This document shows positions 8,650-17,231 of a DNA stretch of 64,000 bases, in pieces (the first letter of the stretch is position 1; every line of letters begins with the position of its first letter). The stretch lies in NCBI RefSeq assembly GCF_028807635.1, contig NZ_JARBAX010000001.1, positions 3,178,501-3,242,500 on the forward strand, in the 5' to 3' direction. Source of the stretch: Streptomyces spiramyceticus (GTDB taxonomy: Bacteria; Actinomycetota; Actinomycetes; Streptomycetales; Streptomycetaceae). The notes beneath the pieces are model-generated. The model was not told where the DNA came from. It saw only the letters and a list, made by a program, of their open reading frames with translations, and ran no database searches. Both the position numbers and the translations under genes were made by a program.

Positions 8650-8695
8650 GAGCTGGTTGACCGACGAGCTGGTTGACCGCTGAGCTGGTTGACCG
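8650..8695. repeat. 16-bp tandem repeat, three units
   Basis: The core GAGCTGGTTGACCG recurs at 8650-8663, 8666-8679 and 8682-8695, exactly 16 bp apart. Related pieces (GTCGACCGCTGA) lie just upstream around the preceding stop codon. It lies in the gap between convergent genes. Confidence 0.85.
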
Positions 8696-8703
8696 CTGAG
8701 CAG

Positions 8704-8730
8704 ACGTCCCGGGCCTCAGGTCCGGGACGT
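8704..8730. terminator. Hairpin between convergent genes
   Basis: A 9-bp stem (ACGTCCCGG pairs with CCGGGACGT) around a 9-base loop. The stop codon of the minus-strand membrane protein (8716-8718) sits in the loop. There is no T tract, so it may act as a GC hairpin terminator for either gene. Confidence 0.55.
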
Positions 8731-10191
8731 AGTGCCCCACTCCACACGCGGCCCCTCGAAATGGTGCACGGCATGCCGCGCAGGGTGCGCCGCCCGTCCC
8801 AGCACAAAGGCGTCCTCCGCCCCGTCGAGCACACCGCCCGAAGGGTCGTCCGACCCGTCGCCCCGTACGGCGTCCCGCTCCGGCATGAGGATGTCTCGTA
8901 CGACGACGGCGCACAGGTAGAGCGTCGCCAGCAGGTGGAGGGCGATGGCCAGCTGGTAGCCCTCTTGAGGCAGTCCCTGGTGCTTGTCGCCACTCGTCGT
9001 GTACGCCAGGTACATCCAGATACCGAAGTAGTACATGAGCTCGCAGGCCTGCCAGATCAGGAAGTCGCGCCAGCGCGGCCTGGCCAGTGCGGCAAGGGGG
9101 ATCAGCCACAGGACGTACTGCGGTGAGTAGACCTTGTTGGTCAGGACGAAGGCGGCGACGACCAGGAAGGCCAGCTGGGCGAAGCGCGGCCGGCGGGGGG
9201 CCGTCAGGGTCAGCGCAGCGATACCCGCGCACACAAGGACCATCAGGAGCGTCGCGTACGTGTTCACGGCCTCGACGTCGAGGGGCTTGCCGGTGCGTTG
9301 GGTGATGATCAGCCAGAAGGACCCGAAGTCGACGGACCGTTCCTGGCTGAAGGTGTAGAACTTCTTCCACCCTTCCGGGGCGAGGAGCATGACGGGCAGG
9401 TTCACCGCGAGCCAGGCCCCTGTAGCGCCGAGTACTGCCGCACCGTACTGCCGGAATTTGCCCGCCCTCCAGCACAGCACAAGGAGGGGTCCGAGCAGCA
9501 GGACGGGATAGAGCTTCGCGGCGGTTGCCAGTCCGATGAGGATGCCGAAGGCGAGGGAGCGCCCCCGGGACCACATGAGCATCGCTGCGGCCGTGAGGGC
9601 GACTGCCAGCAGGTCCCAGTTGATGGTGGCTGTGAGGGCCAGCGCGGGCGCCAGGGCGACGAGCAGGGCGTCCCAGGGGCGGTGTCGGTGCGTACGGGCT
9701 ACGCAGACCGCGGTGACGGCGGCGCAGATCATCAGCATGCCTGCATTGATCATCCAGTACGCCTGCTCGCGGCCCTGTACGGAGCCGTCGAAGGGGAGCG
9801 TAAGCCAGGCCGCCACCTGCATGAAGAGGCCCGTCAGGACGGGGTACTCGAGGAACTCCATGTCACCGGTCAGCCGGTCGAAATACGGCACAAGGCCGTC
9901 GGCGAAGCCGCGCCCGAGATACAGGTGGGGGATGTCGGAGTAGCAGGCGTGTGTGTACTGCGAACTGGTGCCGCGGAACCAGGCCCAGTCGTAGCAGGGG
10001 ATCTTCTGCACCATGCCGAGCGCGAACATGCCGAGCGCCACCAGGGCGATGACGCGGACGGGTGTGAGTCGGCCGGCGCCCAGCCTGGCCCACCGGCCGA
10101 CGGGGCCGCCGATCAGCTCGCTGCCGGCCGCCGCGACTTCGTCCTGCTGCGTGGGCCGTACTACGGGCCGGTCCTCGTGCACGCTCGTCAT
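8716..10191 (-). CDS. Polytopic membrane glycosyltransferase, GT87/DUF2029-like
   Basis: About 491 aa with roughly 10-12 hydrophobic segments after a hydrophilic N-terminus of about 45 residues. The extracytoplasmic loop after the first segment contains conserved-looking acidic and aromatic residues (IPCYDWAW, then YLGRGFADG and FLEYPVLTG). This layout and the ATAAKLYPVLLLGPL segment match polyprenyl-phosphate-mannose-dependent GT-C enzymes of the GT87 group, which add mannose to lipoglycans or exported glycans. The ATG at 10191 is preferred because AGGA lies 8 bp upstream; 10200 is also possible. The longest frame (10263) would start inside the preceding hairpin. It lies downstream of the penicillin-binding protein on the same strand but is separated from it by a terminator. 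The substrate is inferred from family only. Confidence 0.75.
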   Translation of the reverse strand: MTSVHEDRPVVRPTQQDEVAAAGSELIGGPVGRWARLGAGRLTPVRVIALVALGMFALGMVQKIPCYDWAWFRGTSSQYTHACYSDIPHLYLGRGFADGLVPYFDRLTGDMEFLEYPVLTGLFMQVAAWLTLPFDGSVQGREQAYWMINAGMLMICAAVTAVCVARTHRHRPWDALLVALAPALALTATINWDLLAVALTAAAMLMWSRGRSLAFGILIGLATAAKLYPVLLLGPLLVLCWRAGKFRQYGAAVLGATGAWLAVNLPVMLLAPEGWKKFYTFSQERSVDFGSFWLIITQRTGKPLDVEAVNTYATLLMVLVCAGIAALTLTAPRRPRFAQLAFLVVAAFVLTNKVYSPQYVLWLIPLAALARPRWRDFLIWQACELMYYFGIWMYLAYTTSGDKHQGLPQEGYQLAIALHLLATLYLCAVVVRDILMPERDAVRGDGSDDPSGGVLDGAEDAFVLGRAAHPARHAVHHFEGPRVEWGTTSRT

Positions 10192-10224
10192 GGGGGTCAT
10201 CCTGCCGTACGGGGCTGTGCACAC

Positions 10225-10261
10225 GACGAGGGCCGCCGCACCGGGTGCGACGGCCCTCGTC
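10225..10261 (-). terminator. Terminator of the penicillin-binding protein gene
   Basis: Interrupted stem: 11 bp (GACGAGGGCCG with CGGCCCTCGTC), one mismatch, then 5 bp (CGCAC/GTGCG) closed by a CGG loop. It lies 24 bp after the PBP stop codon. Confidence 0.75.
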
Positions 10262-10284
10262 ATGGGTTGGCTGGCGGTGGCGCG

Positions 10285-12984
10285 TCAGCCGCCGCCTCCG
10301 AAGAGGCCGCCGTCACTGCCGTTTCCGTTGCCGTTTCCGCCGCCACCGGTATCGGTGCTGCCCGTATCTGTACCGCCCGTATCCGTACCGGCGGTGTCTG
10401 TGCCACCCGTATCGGTACCACCGGTGTCCGTACCGCCCGTGTCGGTGCCACCCGAATCGGTGCCGCCGACGTCCGTGCCGCCGTTGTCGGTACCGCCGTT
10501 TTCCTCGCACTCCCAGTCGAACGGCTTACAGGGCTTCTCCGGGTCAGTGGTCTCGGACGGAGCGGATTCCGAGGGCGTCACCGACGGGGTCACCGACGGT
10601 GTCTCGGACGGCGTCTCGCTGGGCGTGGGGGACGGCGTCGGGCTCGGCGCACCGGCCGAGTCGGCCCTCTTGCCGATCGGGCCGGGCTCGGGGAAGTCCC
10701 GCACTTCCTCGCCCTTGAGCGCGTCGCGCATGTAGTTCGTCCAGACCTCGGTGGGAATGTCACCACCGTGGATGGACGGGACGCCGCCGGTGCCGTTCAT
10801 GGAGAGCAGCTTGCGGGACTCGGGGTCCGTACGGAACAGGGTGACCGAGGTCGACAGCTGCGGGGTGTAGCCGACGAACCAGGCGGACTTGTTCTTATCG
10901 GTGGTACCGGTCTTGCCGGCCACCGGGCGCCCCAGCTTCTGCGCCTTTTTGCCGGTGCCCTCGTCGCTCTCGACGACGTTCCGGAGAACGTCGGTGACAT
11001 TGTCCGCGATGTTGTCGTCCATGACAGACTCTTCGGCTGGCTGCTCGAAGCCGTCCTGCGGCTGGCCCTTGTAGAGAACCTTGGAGACGGAGTAGGGCTC
11101 GTGGTGCGTGCCTGAGGCGGCGAAGGTCGCGTACGAGTCGGCCATGCGGATGGCACTCGGTGTGGACGTACCTAGGGAGAAGGACGCGTTCTGCTGGTCC
11201 ATGCTCTCCTTGAGGATTCCGGTGTCCTCTGCCATCTTGGCCACCTTCGACAGGCCCACGTCGATGCCCAGCTGCACGAACGGGGAGTTGATGGACTTTT
11301 CCATCGCTTCCCTGAGGGTGACGTAGCCGTACGCCTTGTCGCTCTCGTTCTTCTGCCGGAACGGCTGCCCGTTCTTGCCCGGAACCGGATTGCCGCTGGG
11401 GTACTTAATCTCGAGCATGTCGTTGCCGTTGTACTTGCTCATCGGCGAAAGGCCCTCGCCGCCGGTCTTGTGGGTGCCGTGCTCCATCGCCGCGGCGAGG
11501 ACGTAGGGCTTCCAGGTCGAGCCGACGGGGACGCCGGAGGTGTCGGCGTTGTTGGTGAAGTGCTTCTGGTCCCAGCCTTCGCCGCCGTAGATCGCGACGA
11601 TCTTGCCAGTCTTCACGTCCACCGAAGCAGAGCCGAACTGGACGAACTTGTCCGTTTCCGGGCGCTTCTTGGTGTCCAGGAATTCCTTCTTGGTCTTCTT
11701 GACCGCCTTCTCCATCGCGTCGACCTTCTTCTTGTTGAAGGTCGTGTAGATGCGATAGCCCCCGCGTTCCAGCTGCTCCGGCGTGATGTTGGTCTGCTTC
11801 ATCACGTACTTCTTGGCGGTCTCGACCAGGTAGCCCTTCTGGCCATCGAGGCCGCTGGCCTGGTCGGAGTCCCTGAGTTTCGGGAACGTCCTGTACTTTT
11901 CCCGCGTCTGCTGGGTCATACGTTTCACCTCGACCTCGCGGTCGAGGACCCACGACCAGCGCTCCTCGGCACGCGCGCGGTTCTTCTCGGGGGTGGCGTT
12001 GTCGCCGATGCCGCCGTCCGGGTTGAAGAGGTTCGGCCCCTTGAGGAGCTGGGCGAGGAAGGCGCTCTCGTCCGGCTCGAGGTCCTCGCTGTTCTTGCCG
12101 AAGTACGCCTGGGACGCGGCCTGGATTCCGTATGCGCCACGGCCGAAGTACGCGGTATTCAGATAACCGGCGAGGATTTCCTTCTTGTCCACCGTCGCGC
12201 CGACCTTGATCGAGATAAAGAGCTCGGTGAATTTGCGCTTCATCGTCTGGTCCTGCTCCAGGTACGTGTTCTTCACGTACTGCTGGGTGATGGTGGAGCC
12301 GCCTTGGGTCTCGCCGCCCGTGGCCATGTTGAACACGGCCCGGCCGATGCCCATGGGGTCGACGCCCCAGTCGTCGTCGAACGAGGCGTTCTCCGCTGCG
12401 ATCACCGCGTCCTGCATGGACTCCGGAATCTTGTCGATGGTGACGATCTGGCGGTTGCGATCGCCGCCGGTGGCGGCGAGCTGCGTCTTGCCGTCGTCCC
12501 AGAAGAAGACGTTGTTCTGCGCCTCGGCCATGTCCTGTGCCTTGGGCGTATTGACCAGGGCAAGACCCACCCCCGCGCCCGCGACCATGATCGCGAAGAA
12601 GCCGAGGCAGGTACCGCCGACCAGCTTCCAAGAGGGTACGAACCGCCGCCACCCGTACTTGTCCGAGCGCGGGTAGTTGATGAACTTGCCCTTGGCCGGC
12701 GGGCCTCCGCGCCCCCGTCCGCGGCCGCTGCGGCCGCCTGCTCCCGTACTGCCGGCTTCGGCTCCGCGCCGGCGCGAGCCGCCGCCAGCGCCCCGCTGGG
12801 CGGCACGGCGGGCTTCCGCTCTGCTGCCGTACTGGCGCTCCTCTTCGTACGAACCGGAGGGAGACCCGGTGGTGGTGCCCCGCGTGGGAGCCGCGCGGCG
12901 GCCTGACGGCTGCTGTGCGGCTCGCCTGGCCGCGGCACGCCCGCTGTCTTGCGACTGTGGCGGTTTGCGACGGTGCTCGCTCAT
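10285..12984 (-). CDS. Class A bifunctional penicillin-binding protein (GT51 + transpeptidase)
   Basis: 899 aa. A basic, Arg/Gly-rich cytoplasmic tail (1-115) is followed by one membrane segment (about 119-144). The GT51 glycosyltransferase domain has E198 in AENASF and GGSTITQQ (228-235). The transpeptidase domain has S489-T-W-K492, S564-I-N566 and K691-T-G693. A Thr/Ser/Pro-rich stretch and a Gly/Thr/Asp pentapeptide tail end the protein. It polymerises and cross-links peptidoglycan on the outer membrane face. The first GT51 motif is non-canonical: N follows the catalytic E, and W replaces the usual His (E-N-A-S-F-D-D-D-W). I believe similar forms occur in other Streptomyces PBPs. It is convergent with the racemase-like gene through the GT87-like gene, and the PadR operator region lies upstream. 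Confidence 0.93.
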   Translation of the reverse strand: MSEHRRKPPQSQDSGRAAARRAAQQPSGRRAAPTRGTTTGSPSGSYEEERQYGSRAEARRAAQRGAGGGSRRRGAEAGSTGAGGRSGRGRGRGGPPAKGKFINYPRSDKYGWRRFVPSWKLVGGTCLGFFAIMVAGAGVGLALVNTPKAQDMAEAQNNVFFWDDGKTQLAATGGDRNRQIVTIDKIPESMQDAVIAAENASFDDDWGVDPMGIGRAVFNMATGGETQGGSTITQQYVKNTYLEQDQTMKRKFTELFISIKVGATVDKKEILAGYLNTAYFGRGAYGIQAASQAYFGKNSEDLEPDESAFLAQLLKGPNLFNPDGGIGDNATPEKNRARAEERWSWVLDREVEVKRMTQQTREKYRTFPKLRDSDQASGLDGQKGYLVETAKKYVMKQTNITPEQLERGGYRIYTTFNKKKVDAMEKAVKKTKKEFLDTKKRPETDKFVQFGSASVDVKTGKIVAIYGGEGWDQKHFTNNADTSGVPVGSTWKPYVLAAAMEHGTHKTGGEGLSPMSKYNGNDMLEIKYPSGNPVPGKNGQPFRQKNESDKAYGYVTLREAMEKSINSPFVQLGIDVGLSKVAKMAEDTGILKESMDQQNASFSLGTSTPSAIRMADSYATFAASGTHHEPYSVSKVLYKGQPQDGFEQPAEESVMDDNIADNVTDVLRNVVESDEGTGKKAQKLGRPVAGKTGTTDKNKSAWFVGYTPQLSTSVTLFRTDPESRKLLSMNGTGGVPSIHGGDIPTEVWTNYMRDALKGEEVRDFPEPGPIGKRADSAGAPSPTPSPTPSETPSETPSVTPSVTPSESAPSETTDPEKPCKPFDWECEENGGTDNGGTDVGGTDSGGTDTGGTDTGGTDTGGTDTAGTDTGGTDTGSTDTGGGGNGNGNGSDGGLFGGGG
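10348..10497 (-). repeat. Pentapeptide-coding repeat in the PBP tail
   Basis: Ten consecutive GGTDT-like units (GGTDN, GGTDV, GGTDS, GGTDT, AGTDT, GSTDT) form an imperfect 15-bp repeat. It encodes a flexible tail beyond the transpeptidase domain, outside the membrane. Such tracts vary in copy number between strains. Confidence 0.85.
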
Positions 12985-13257
12985 CGAACGACTACTCCTC
13001 GGGCAGGCGAGATCGCCTGGAAGCGGCAGTTGAGTTCCGGTCCCCCCGAAGTACGGACCAGCCCGGGGGCGGGCTCATCCGTACGGCCTCATGTGCATCC
13101 AGGACGAGGACGCTACCTGGCGTCACTTGGTTCCCGGTGGTGTGCATGCCGCACAGACTACGCACCGCCAAAACCCACCCAGTGCCGATCTTCACCCCAA
13201 ATCAGGCAAGTTGCGTCCTGCGAATCGGTGATGTGACGCCGTTCACTCTGCCCCCAC

Positions 13258-13286
13258 TTGTCGCATCGGGACTCCCGTTCTATCGT
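13258..13286 (+). promoter_or_regulatory. Promoter of the PadR-family regulator gene
   Basis: TTGTCG (13258-13263) and TATCGT (13281-13286) are separated by 17 bp. The predicted start point falls in the inverted repeat that begins at 13290. The rest of the 366-bp gap between the PBP start and this gene (12985-13257) shows no further gene. Confidence 0.6.
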
Positions 13287-13289
13287 CTG

Positions 13290-13310
13290 GATGTATCGAG
13301 TCGATACATC
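13290..13310. promoter_or_regulatory. PadR-type operator
   Basis: Perfect inverted repeat: GATGTATCGA, a central G, then TCGATACATC. PadR proteins typically bind ATGT...ACAT palindromes. It covers the probable start of transcription, so binding should repress the regulator's own gene. Confidence 0.75.
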
Positions 13311-13350
13311 AGCTCGGCATAAGGCCCGTCGGCGACTGGGGAGGCGAGGA

Positions 13351-14034
13351 ATGAGCAGGCGCTCAGGCATCCTCGAATTCGCCGTGCTCGGCCTGCTGCG
13401 CGAGTCCCCGATGCACGGTTACGAGCTGCGCAAGCGGCTCAACACCTCGCTGGGGGTCTTCCGTGCCTTCAGTTACGGAACCCTCTACCCATGCCTCAAG
13501 ACGCTGGTCGCCAACGGCTGGTTGATCGAGGAGCCTGGCAGCGCTCCGGAGGACGCGCTTGCCGCTTCGCTCGCGGGACGCCGCGCCAAGATCGTCTACC
13601 GGCTGACGGCGGAAGGTAAGGAGCACTTCGAGGAGCTGCTCTCCCACACCGGCCCGGATTCCTGGGAGGACGAGCACTTCGCGGCCCGTTTCGCCTTCTT
13701 CGGGCAGACCGAGCGCGAGGTGCGGATGCGGGTGCTCGAGGGCCGCAGGAGCCGGCTGGAGGAGCGTCTTGAGAAGATGCGCGCCTCCCTGGCCCGTACC
13801 CGGGAGCGCCTGGACGATTACACGCTTGAGCTGCAGCGGCACGGCATGGAGTCCGTGGAGCGCGAAGTGCGCTGGCTGAACGAGCTCATCGAGAGCGAGC
13901 GGGCGGGGCGGGACCAGCGACGGTCCACCCCCGAGAGCCCGGCTCGCCAAGACACCACATCTGGAGAGACGGGCGGCCTGCCCCGGCACCGGGATGACAC
14001 CCCGCCGGATCCGTCCGACGACACCGCCAAGTGA
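13351..14034 (+). CDS. PadR-family transcriptional regulator
   Basis: 227 aa from the ATG at 13351, preceded by GGAGGCGAGG. The longer frame from 13258 would start inside the promoter and is rejected. The N-terminal winged helix is clear ([25 protein letters not shown], about 5-29; then [22 protein letters not shown]). A long helical effector/dimerisation domain follows, with an [25 protein letters not shown] coiled region (about 138-162), which is a PadR-s1-like architecture. The last 35 residues are disordered. It probably autorepresses through the palindrome at 13290-13310. The inositol-phosphate synthase gene follows 52 bp later on the same strand and may share the promoter, which would link this repressor to inositol supply. 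The ligand is unknown. Confidence 0.9.
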   Translation: MSRRSGILEFAVLGLLRESPMHGYELRKRLNTSLGVFRAFSYGTLYPCLKTLVANGWLIEEPGSAPEDALAASLAGRRAKIVYRLTAEGKEHFEELLSHTGPDSWEDEHFAARFAFFGQTEREVRMRVLEGRRSRLEERLEKMRASLARTRERLDDYTLELQRHGMESVEREVRWLNELIESERAGRDQRRSTPESPARQDTTSGETGGLPRHRDDTPPDPSDDTAK

Positions 14035-14086
14035 GGCCCCTGCACACCGCAGGGCCTCGTCGAGTACACACAGGGAGCAACCGCCA

Positions 14087-15169
14087 ATGGGTTCGGTTCG
14101 CGTAGCCATCGTCGGCGTGGGCAACTGCGCCGCCTCGCTGGTGCAGGGCGTCGAGTACTACAAGGACGCCGACCCGGCGGGCAAGGTCCCGGGTCTGATG
14201 CACGTGCAGTTCGGCGAATATCACGTGAGTGACGTCGAGTTTGTGGCCGCCTTCGACGTCGACGCGAAGAAGGTCGGCCTCGACCTCGCGGACGCCATCG
14301 GCGCCAGCGAAAACAACACCATCAAGATCTGCGACGTGCCCAACACGGGTGTGACCGTCCAGCGCGGCCACACCCTCGACGGCCTGGGCAAGTACTACCG
14401 CCAGACCATCGAGGAGTCCGCCGAGGCCCCGGTCGACATCGTCCAGACCCTCAAGGACCGCCAGGTCGACGTTCTCGTCTGCTACCTGCCCGTCGGCTCC
14501 GAGGACGCTGCGAAGTTCTACGCGCAGTGCGCCATCGACGCCAAGGTCGCCTTCGTCAACGCTCTCCCGGTCTTCATCGCCGGCACCAAGGAGTGGGCCG
14601 ACAAGTTCACCGAGGCGGGCGTCCCGATCGTCGGCGACGACATCAAGTCGCAGGTCGGCGCCACCATCACGCACCGCGTGATGGCGAAGCTCTTCGAGGA
14701 CCGGGGCGTCGTCCTGGACCGCACGATGCAGCTGAACGTCGGCGGCAACATGGACTTCAAGAACATGCTCGAGCGTGAGCGCCTGGAGTCCAAGAAGATC
14801 TCGAAGACGCAGGCCGTCACCTCGCAGATCCCTGACCGTGACCTTGGTGCGGACAACGTCCACATCGGCCCGTCGGACTACGTGGCGTGGCTGGACGACC
14901 GCAAGTGGGCGTACGTACGCCTCGAGGGCCGCGCCTTCGGTGACGTCCCGCTGAACCTGGAGTACAAGCTCGAGGTCTGGGACTCCCCGAACTCCGCGGG
15001 TGTCATCATCGACGCCGTGCGCGCCGCGAAGATCGCCAAGGACCGCGGCATCGGCGGCCCGATCCTCTCCGCGTCCTCGTACTTCATGAAGTCCCCGCCG
15101 GTGCAGTACTTCGACGACGAGGCCCACCGCGCCGTCGAGAAGTTCATCAAGGGCGAGGTCGAGCGCTAA
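14087..15169 (+). CDS. ino1: Inositol-3-phosphate synthase
   Basis: 360 aa. It converts glucose 6-phosphate to 1L-myo-inositol 3-phosphate using NAD+, feeding phosphatidylinositol, mycothiol and lipoglycans in actinobacteria. The Rossmann motif is [16 protein letters not shown] (6-21). The catalytic stretch is present: [16 protein letters not shown] (about 182-197), [13 protein letters not shown], and [10 protein letters not shown]. The ATG at 14087 has AGGGAG about 10 bp upstream; the frame extends to 13994, but only within the end of the PadR gene. Its position 52 bp behind the PadR gene suggests an operon, and a terminator hairpin follows. Confidence 0.95.
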   Translation: MGSVRVAIVGVGNCAASLVQGVEYYKDADPAGKVPGLMHVQFGEYHVSDVEFVAAFDVDAKKVGLDLADAIGASENNTIKICDVPNTGVTVQRGHTLDGLGKYYRQTIEESAEAPVDIVQTLKDRQVDVLVCYLPVGSEDAAKFYAQCAIDAKVAFVNALPVFIAGTKEWADKFTEAGVPIVGDDIKSQVGATITHRVMAKLFEDRGVVLDRTMQLNVGGNMDFKNMLERERLESKKISKTQAVTSQIPDRDLGADNVHIGPSDYVAWLDDRKWAYVRLEGRAFGDVPLNLEYKLEVWDSPNSAGVIIDAVRAAKIAKDRGIGGPILSASSYFMKSPPVQYFDDEAHRAVEKFIKGEVER

Positions 15170-15191
15170 AGCTCGGCCCTGTCCGATCGTT

Positions 15192-15224
15192 GAGGGTCCC
15201 CTGGCAATCCGCCCGGGGACCCTC
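15192..15224 (+). terminator. Terminator after ino1
   Basis: A 10-bp stem (GAGGGTCCCC pairs with GGGGACCCTC) around a 13-base loop, beginning 22 bp after the ino1 stop codon. Confidence 0.8.
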
Positions 15225-15246
15225 CTCGTGTGTGACCCTTGCTCGC

Positions 15247-16512
15247 ATGCCCGTCGTAGGTGATCTGCGTGTACTCCTGCGCCTGACCAACTTCCGCCGC
15301 CTGCTGACGGTGCGACTGCTCTCCCAGTCCGCGGACGGCGTCTACCAGGTGGCGCTGGCCTCGTACGTCGTTTTCTCCCCGGAGAAGCAGACCTCGCCCG
15401 GCGCCATCGCCTCGGCGATGGCCGTCCTGCTGCTCCCCTATTCCGTCGTGGGTCCCTTCGCCGGCGTGCTGCTCGACCGCTGGCAGCGTCGCCAGGTCTT
15501 TCTGTACGGGAACCTGCTGAGGGCAGTGCTCGCCTGCGGCACAGCGCTGCTGATCCTGGCTTCCGTGCCGGACTGGCTCTTCTACGCCTCGGCCCTCTCT
15601 GTCACCGCCGTCAACCGCTTCGTGCTGGCCGGGCTGTCGGCCGCCCTGCCGCGCGTCGTCGACGCCGACCGGCTCGTCATGGCCAACTCGCTCTCGCCGA
15701 CTGCGGGCACGCTCGCCGCAACCGCCGGCGGTGGTCTCGCCTTCGCGGTACGGCTCGTGGCGTCGGACTCCGATGCGGCGGTGGTTCTGGTGGGTGCCGC
15801 GCTGTACCTCTGCGCCGCCCTGGCGTCCTTGCGGATGAGCCGTGAGCTGCTCGGCCCCGATCCCGAGTTGGTCCTGCCGCGACTGGGTGCCGCGCTGGCC
15901 TCCACGGCACGCGGTTTCGCCGACGGGCTGCGGCATCTCGCGGAGCGCCTGCCCGCCCGCCGTGTGCTGGCCGCAATGACGCTGATGCGCTTTTGCTACG
16001 GCGCGCTCACGGTGATGGTGCTGATGCTGTGCCGGTACGCCTGGTCGGACGGCTCGGACGGGCTGGCTCTGCTCGGGGTCGCTGTCGCGATGTCGGGGGC
16101 GGGGTTCTTCGCGGCCGCTGTGCTCACCCCGTGGGCAGTGGGGCGGCTCGGAGCGTACGGGTGGATGGTGGTGTGTGCCGGATCGGCCGCCGTACTCGAA
16201 CCGGCTCTTGGCCTGCCCTTCGCACCTGTGCCGATGATGGCCGCCGCCTTCGTGCTCGGGCTCACCACGCAGGCCGCGAAGATCACCACGGACACGGTGG
16301 TGCAGTCGGAGGTCGACGATGCCTATCGCGGGCGGATCTTCTCGGTCTACGACGTGCTGTTCAACGTCGCGTTCGTAGGGGCCGCGGCGGTGGCGGCGTT
16401 GATGCTGCCCCCCGACGGCCGCTCGGCCGCTCTGGTGGTCACCGTCGCGGTCGTCTATGCGGTGGCCGCCGCGATCGTGTCCCGTTGGAAGCGCGTTGGT
16501 GGCGTCCTATAG
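15247..16512 (+). CDS. Major facilitator superfamily transporter
   Basis: 421 aa with about 12 hydrophobic segments and a central hydrophilic loop. It resembles the DHA3-type exporters (for example the macrolide exporter group): FRRLLTVRLLSQSADGVYQVAL at the start and FAGVLLDRWQRRQVFLYGNLLRA (about 76-98), the typical loop after segment two. The second half has DAYRGRIFSVYDVLFNVAF. The start at 15247 is chosen because the upstream frame runs through the ino1 terminator. There is no clear ribosome binding site, so translation may be leaderless. The substrate cannot be inferred. Confidence 0.85.
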   Translation: MPVVGDLRVLLRLTNFRRLLTVRLLSQSADGVYQVALASYVVFSPEKQTSPGAIASAMAVLLLPYSVVGPFAGVLLDRWQRRQVFLYGNLLRAVLACGTALLILASVPDWLFYASALSVTAVNRFVLAGLSAALPRVVDADRLVMANSLSPTAGTLAATAGGGLAFAVRLVASDSDAAVVLVGAALYLCAALASLRMSRELLGPDPELVLPRLGAALASTARGFADGLRHLAERLPARRVLAAMTLMRFCYGALTVMVLMLCRYAWSDGSDGLALLGVAVAMSGAGFFAAAVLTPWAVGRLGAYGWMVVCAGSAAVLEPALGLPFAPVPMMAAAFVLGLTTQAAKITTDTVVQSEVDDAYRGRIFSVYDVLFNVAFVGAAAVAALMLPPDGRSAALVVTVAVVYAVAAAIVSRWKRVGGVL

Positions 16513-16565
16513 CGTGCGCGCGTCAAATACTCATGTGCGCAGCGCATTCTCAGGGGGACTCCCGT

Positions 16566-17129
16566 ATGACCTATCCGCAGCAGGGCCCTTCACCGTACGG
16601 ACAGCAGCCCCCGCAGCAGCCGTACCCGCCGCAGCCCGGCTACGGCTATCCCCAGCAGCAACAGCCTTACCCGCCTCAGCAGCAGTACCCGCAGCAGCCT
16701 TATCCGCCGCAGCAGTACCCACAGCAGCAGCCGGGCGGCTACCCCGGCCACATGGCGCCGCAGGGCCCGCCGCCTCCGCCGCAGGCGCCCAAGAACATGT
16801 CGGTGATACGCAACCTCACCATCATCGTGCTGCTGCTCGGCGCTCTGGGCGGCCTGAAGTTCGGCTGGGACAAGGTCTTCGAGTCGGACGCGAAGGCGGC
16901 GGCGGTCGGAGACTGCATGAAGAACAACGGCACCGAGTTCACGCCGGACATGGAGGCGGTCGACTGCGGCAACTCGGCCGCCCAGTTCAAGATCGCAGAG
17001 GTTCACGATGACACCACTGACATGAACCTCTGCGACAAGACCAAGTACACGGCTTACACCGAGACTTCGGGACGACGTAAGAGCAGGACCAGCGTCGTCC
17101 TGTGCCTGACGGACCTGAAGGCCAACTAG
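16566..17129 (+). CDS. Pro/Gln-rich single-pass protein with LppU-like C-terminal domain
   Basis: 187 aa. Residues 1-78 are almost wholly Pro, Gln, Tyr and Gly (YPQQ/PYPPQ blocks), a disordered cytoplasmic tail. One membrane segment follows (about 79-99, VIRNLTIIVLLLGALGGLKFGW). The last 85 residues form an extracytoplasmic domain with four cysteines (GDCMKN, VDCGNS, LCDKT, VLCLTD), which fits the LppU-like family of actinobacteria where cysteines pair. The start follows GGGGGA. It is convergent with pcnA across two parS sites. Function is not known; such tails can bind partner proteins at the membrane. Confidence 0.8.
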   Translation: MTYPQQGPSPYGQQPPQQPYPPQPGYGYPQQQQPYPPQQQYPQQPYPPQQYPQQQPGGYPGHMAPQGPPPPPQAPKNMSVIRNLTIIVLLLGALGGLKFGWDKVFESDAKAAAVGDCMKNNGTEFTPDMEAVDCGNSAAQFKIAEVHDDTTDMNLCDKTKYTAYTETSGRRKSRTSVVLCLTDLKAN

Positions 17130-17158
17130 CCGAAGCGACTGGATCGGCTGACGCGGAA

Positions 17159-17188
17159 GGGGCGGTGTTTCACGTGAAACACCGCCCC
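17159..17188. other. parS site 2 at the centre of a 30-bp perfect palindrome
   Basis: The exact parS (17167-17180) is extended on both sides by GGGGCGGT and ACCGCCCC, giving a 30-bp perfect palindrome between two convergent genes. The RNA could fold as a long stem, so the site may also work as a terminator for either gene. Confidence 0.9.
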
Positions 17189-17211
17189 TCAGCCCATCCG
17201 CACTCCGTCAT

Positions 17212-17225
17212 GTTTCACGTGAAAC
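17212..17225. other. parS site 3
   Basis: Exact GTTTCACGTGAAAC, 31 bp from the end of parS site 2 and 6 bp from the pcnA stop. With site 2 it forms the only close pair of parS sites in the window. Confidence 0.95.
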
Positions 17226-17231
17226 ATGCGC

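Noticed and set aside
8650..8695. Short repeats considered as a CRISPR array
   Set aside because: Units are 10-16 bp and directly abutting with no unique spacers. The same reasoning excludes 48581-48610 and 59609-59654. No Cas genes are present.
15190..15246. An earlier start for the MFS transporter
   Set aside because: That part overlaps the ino1 terminator hairpin, and the predicted residues do not fit a transporter N-terminus.
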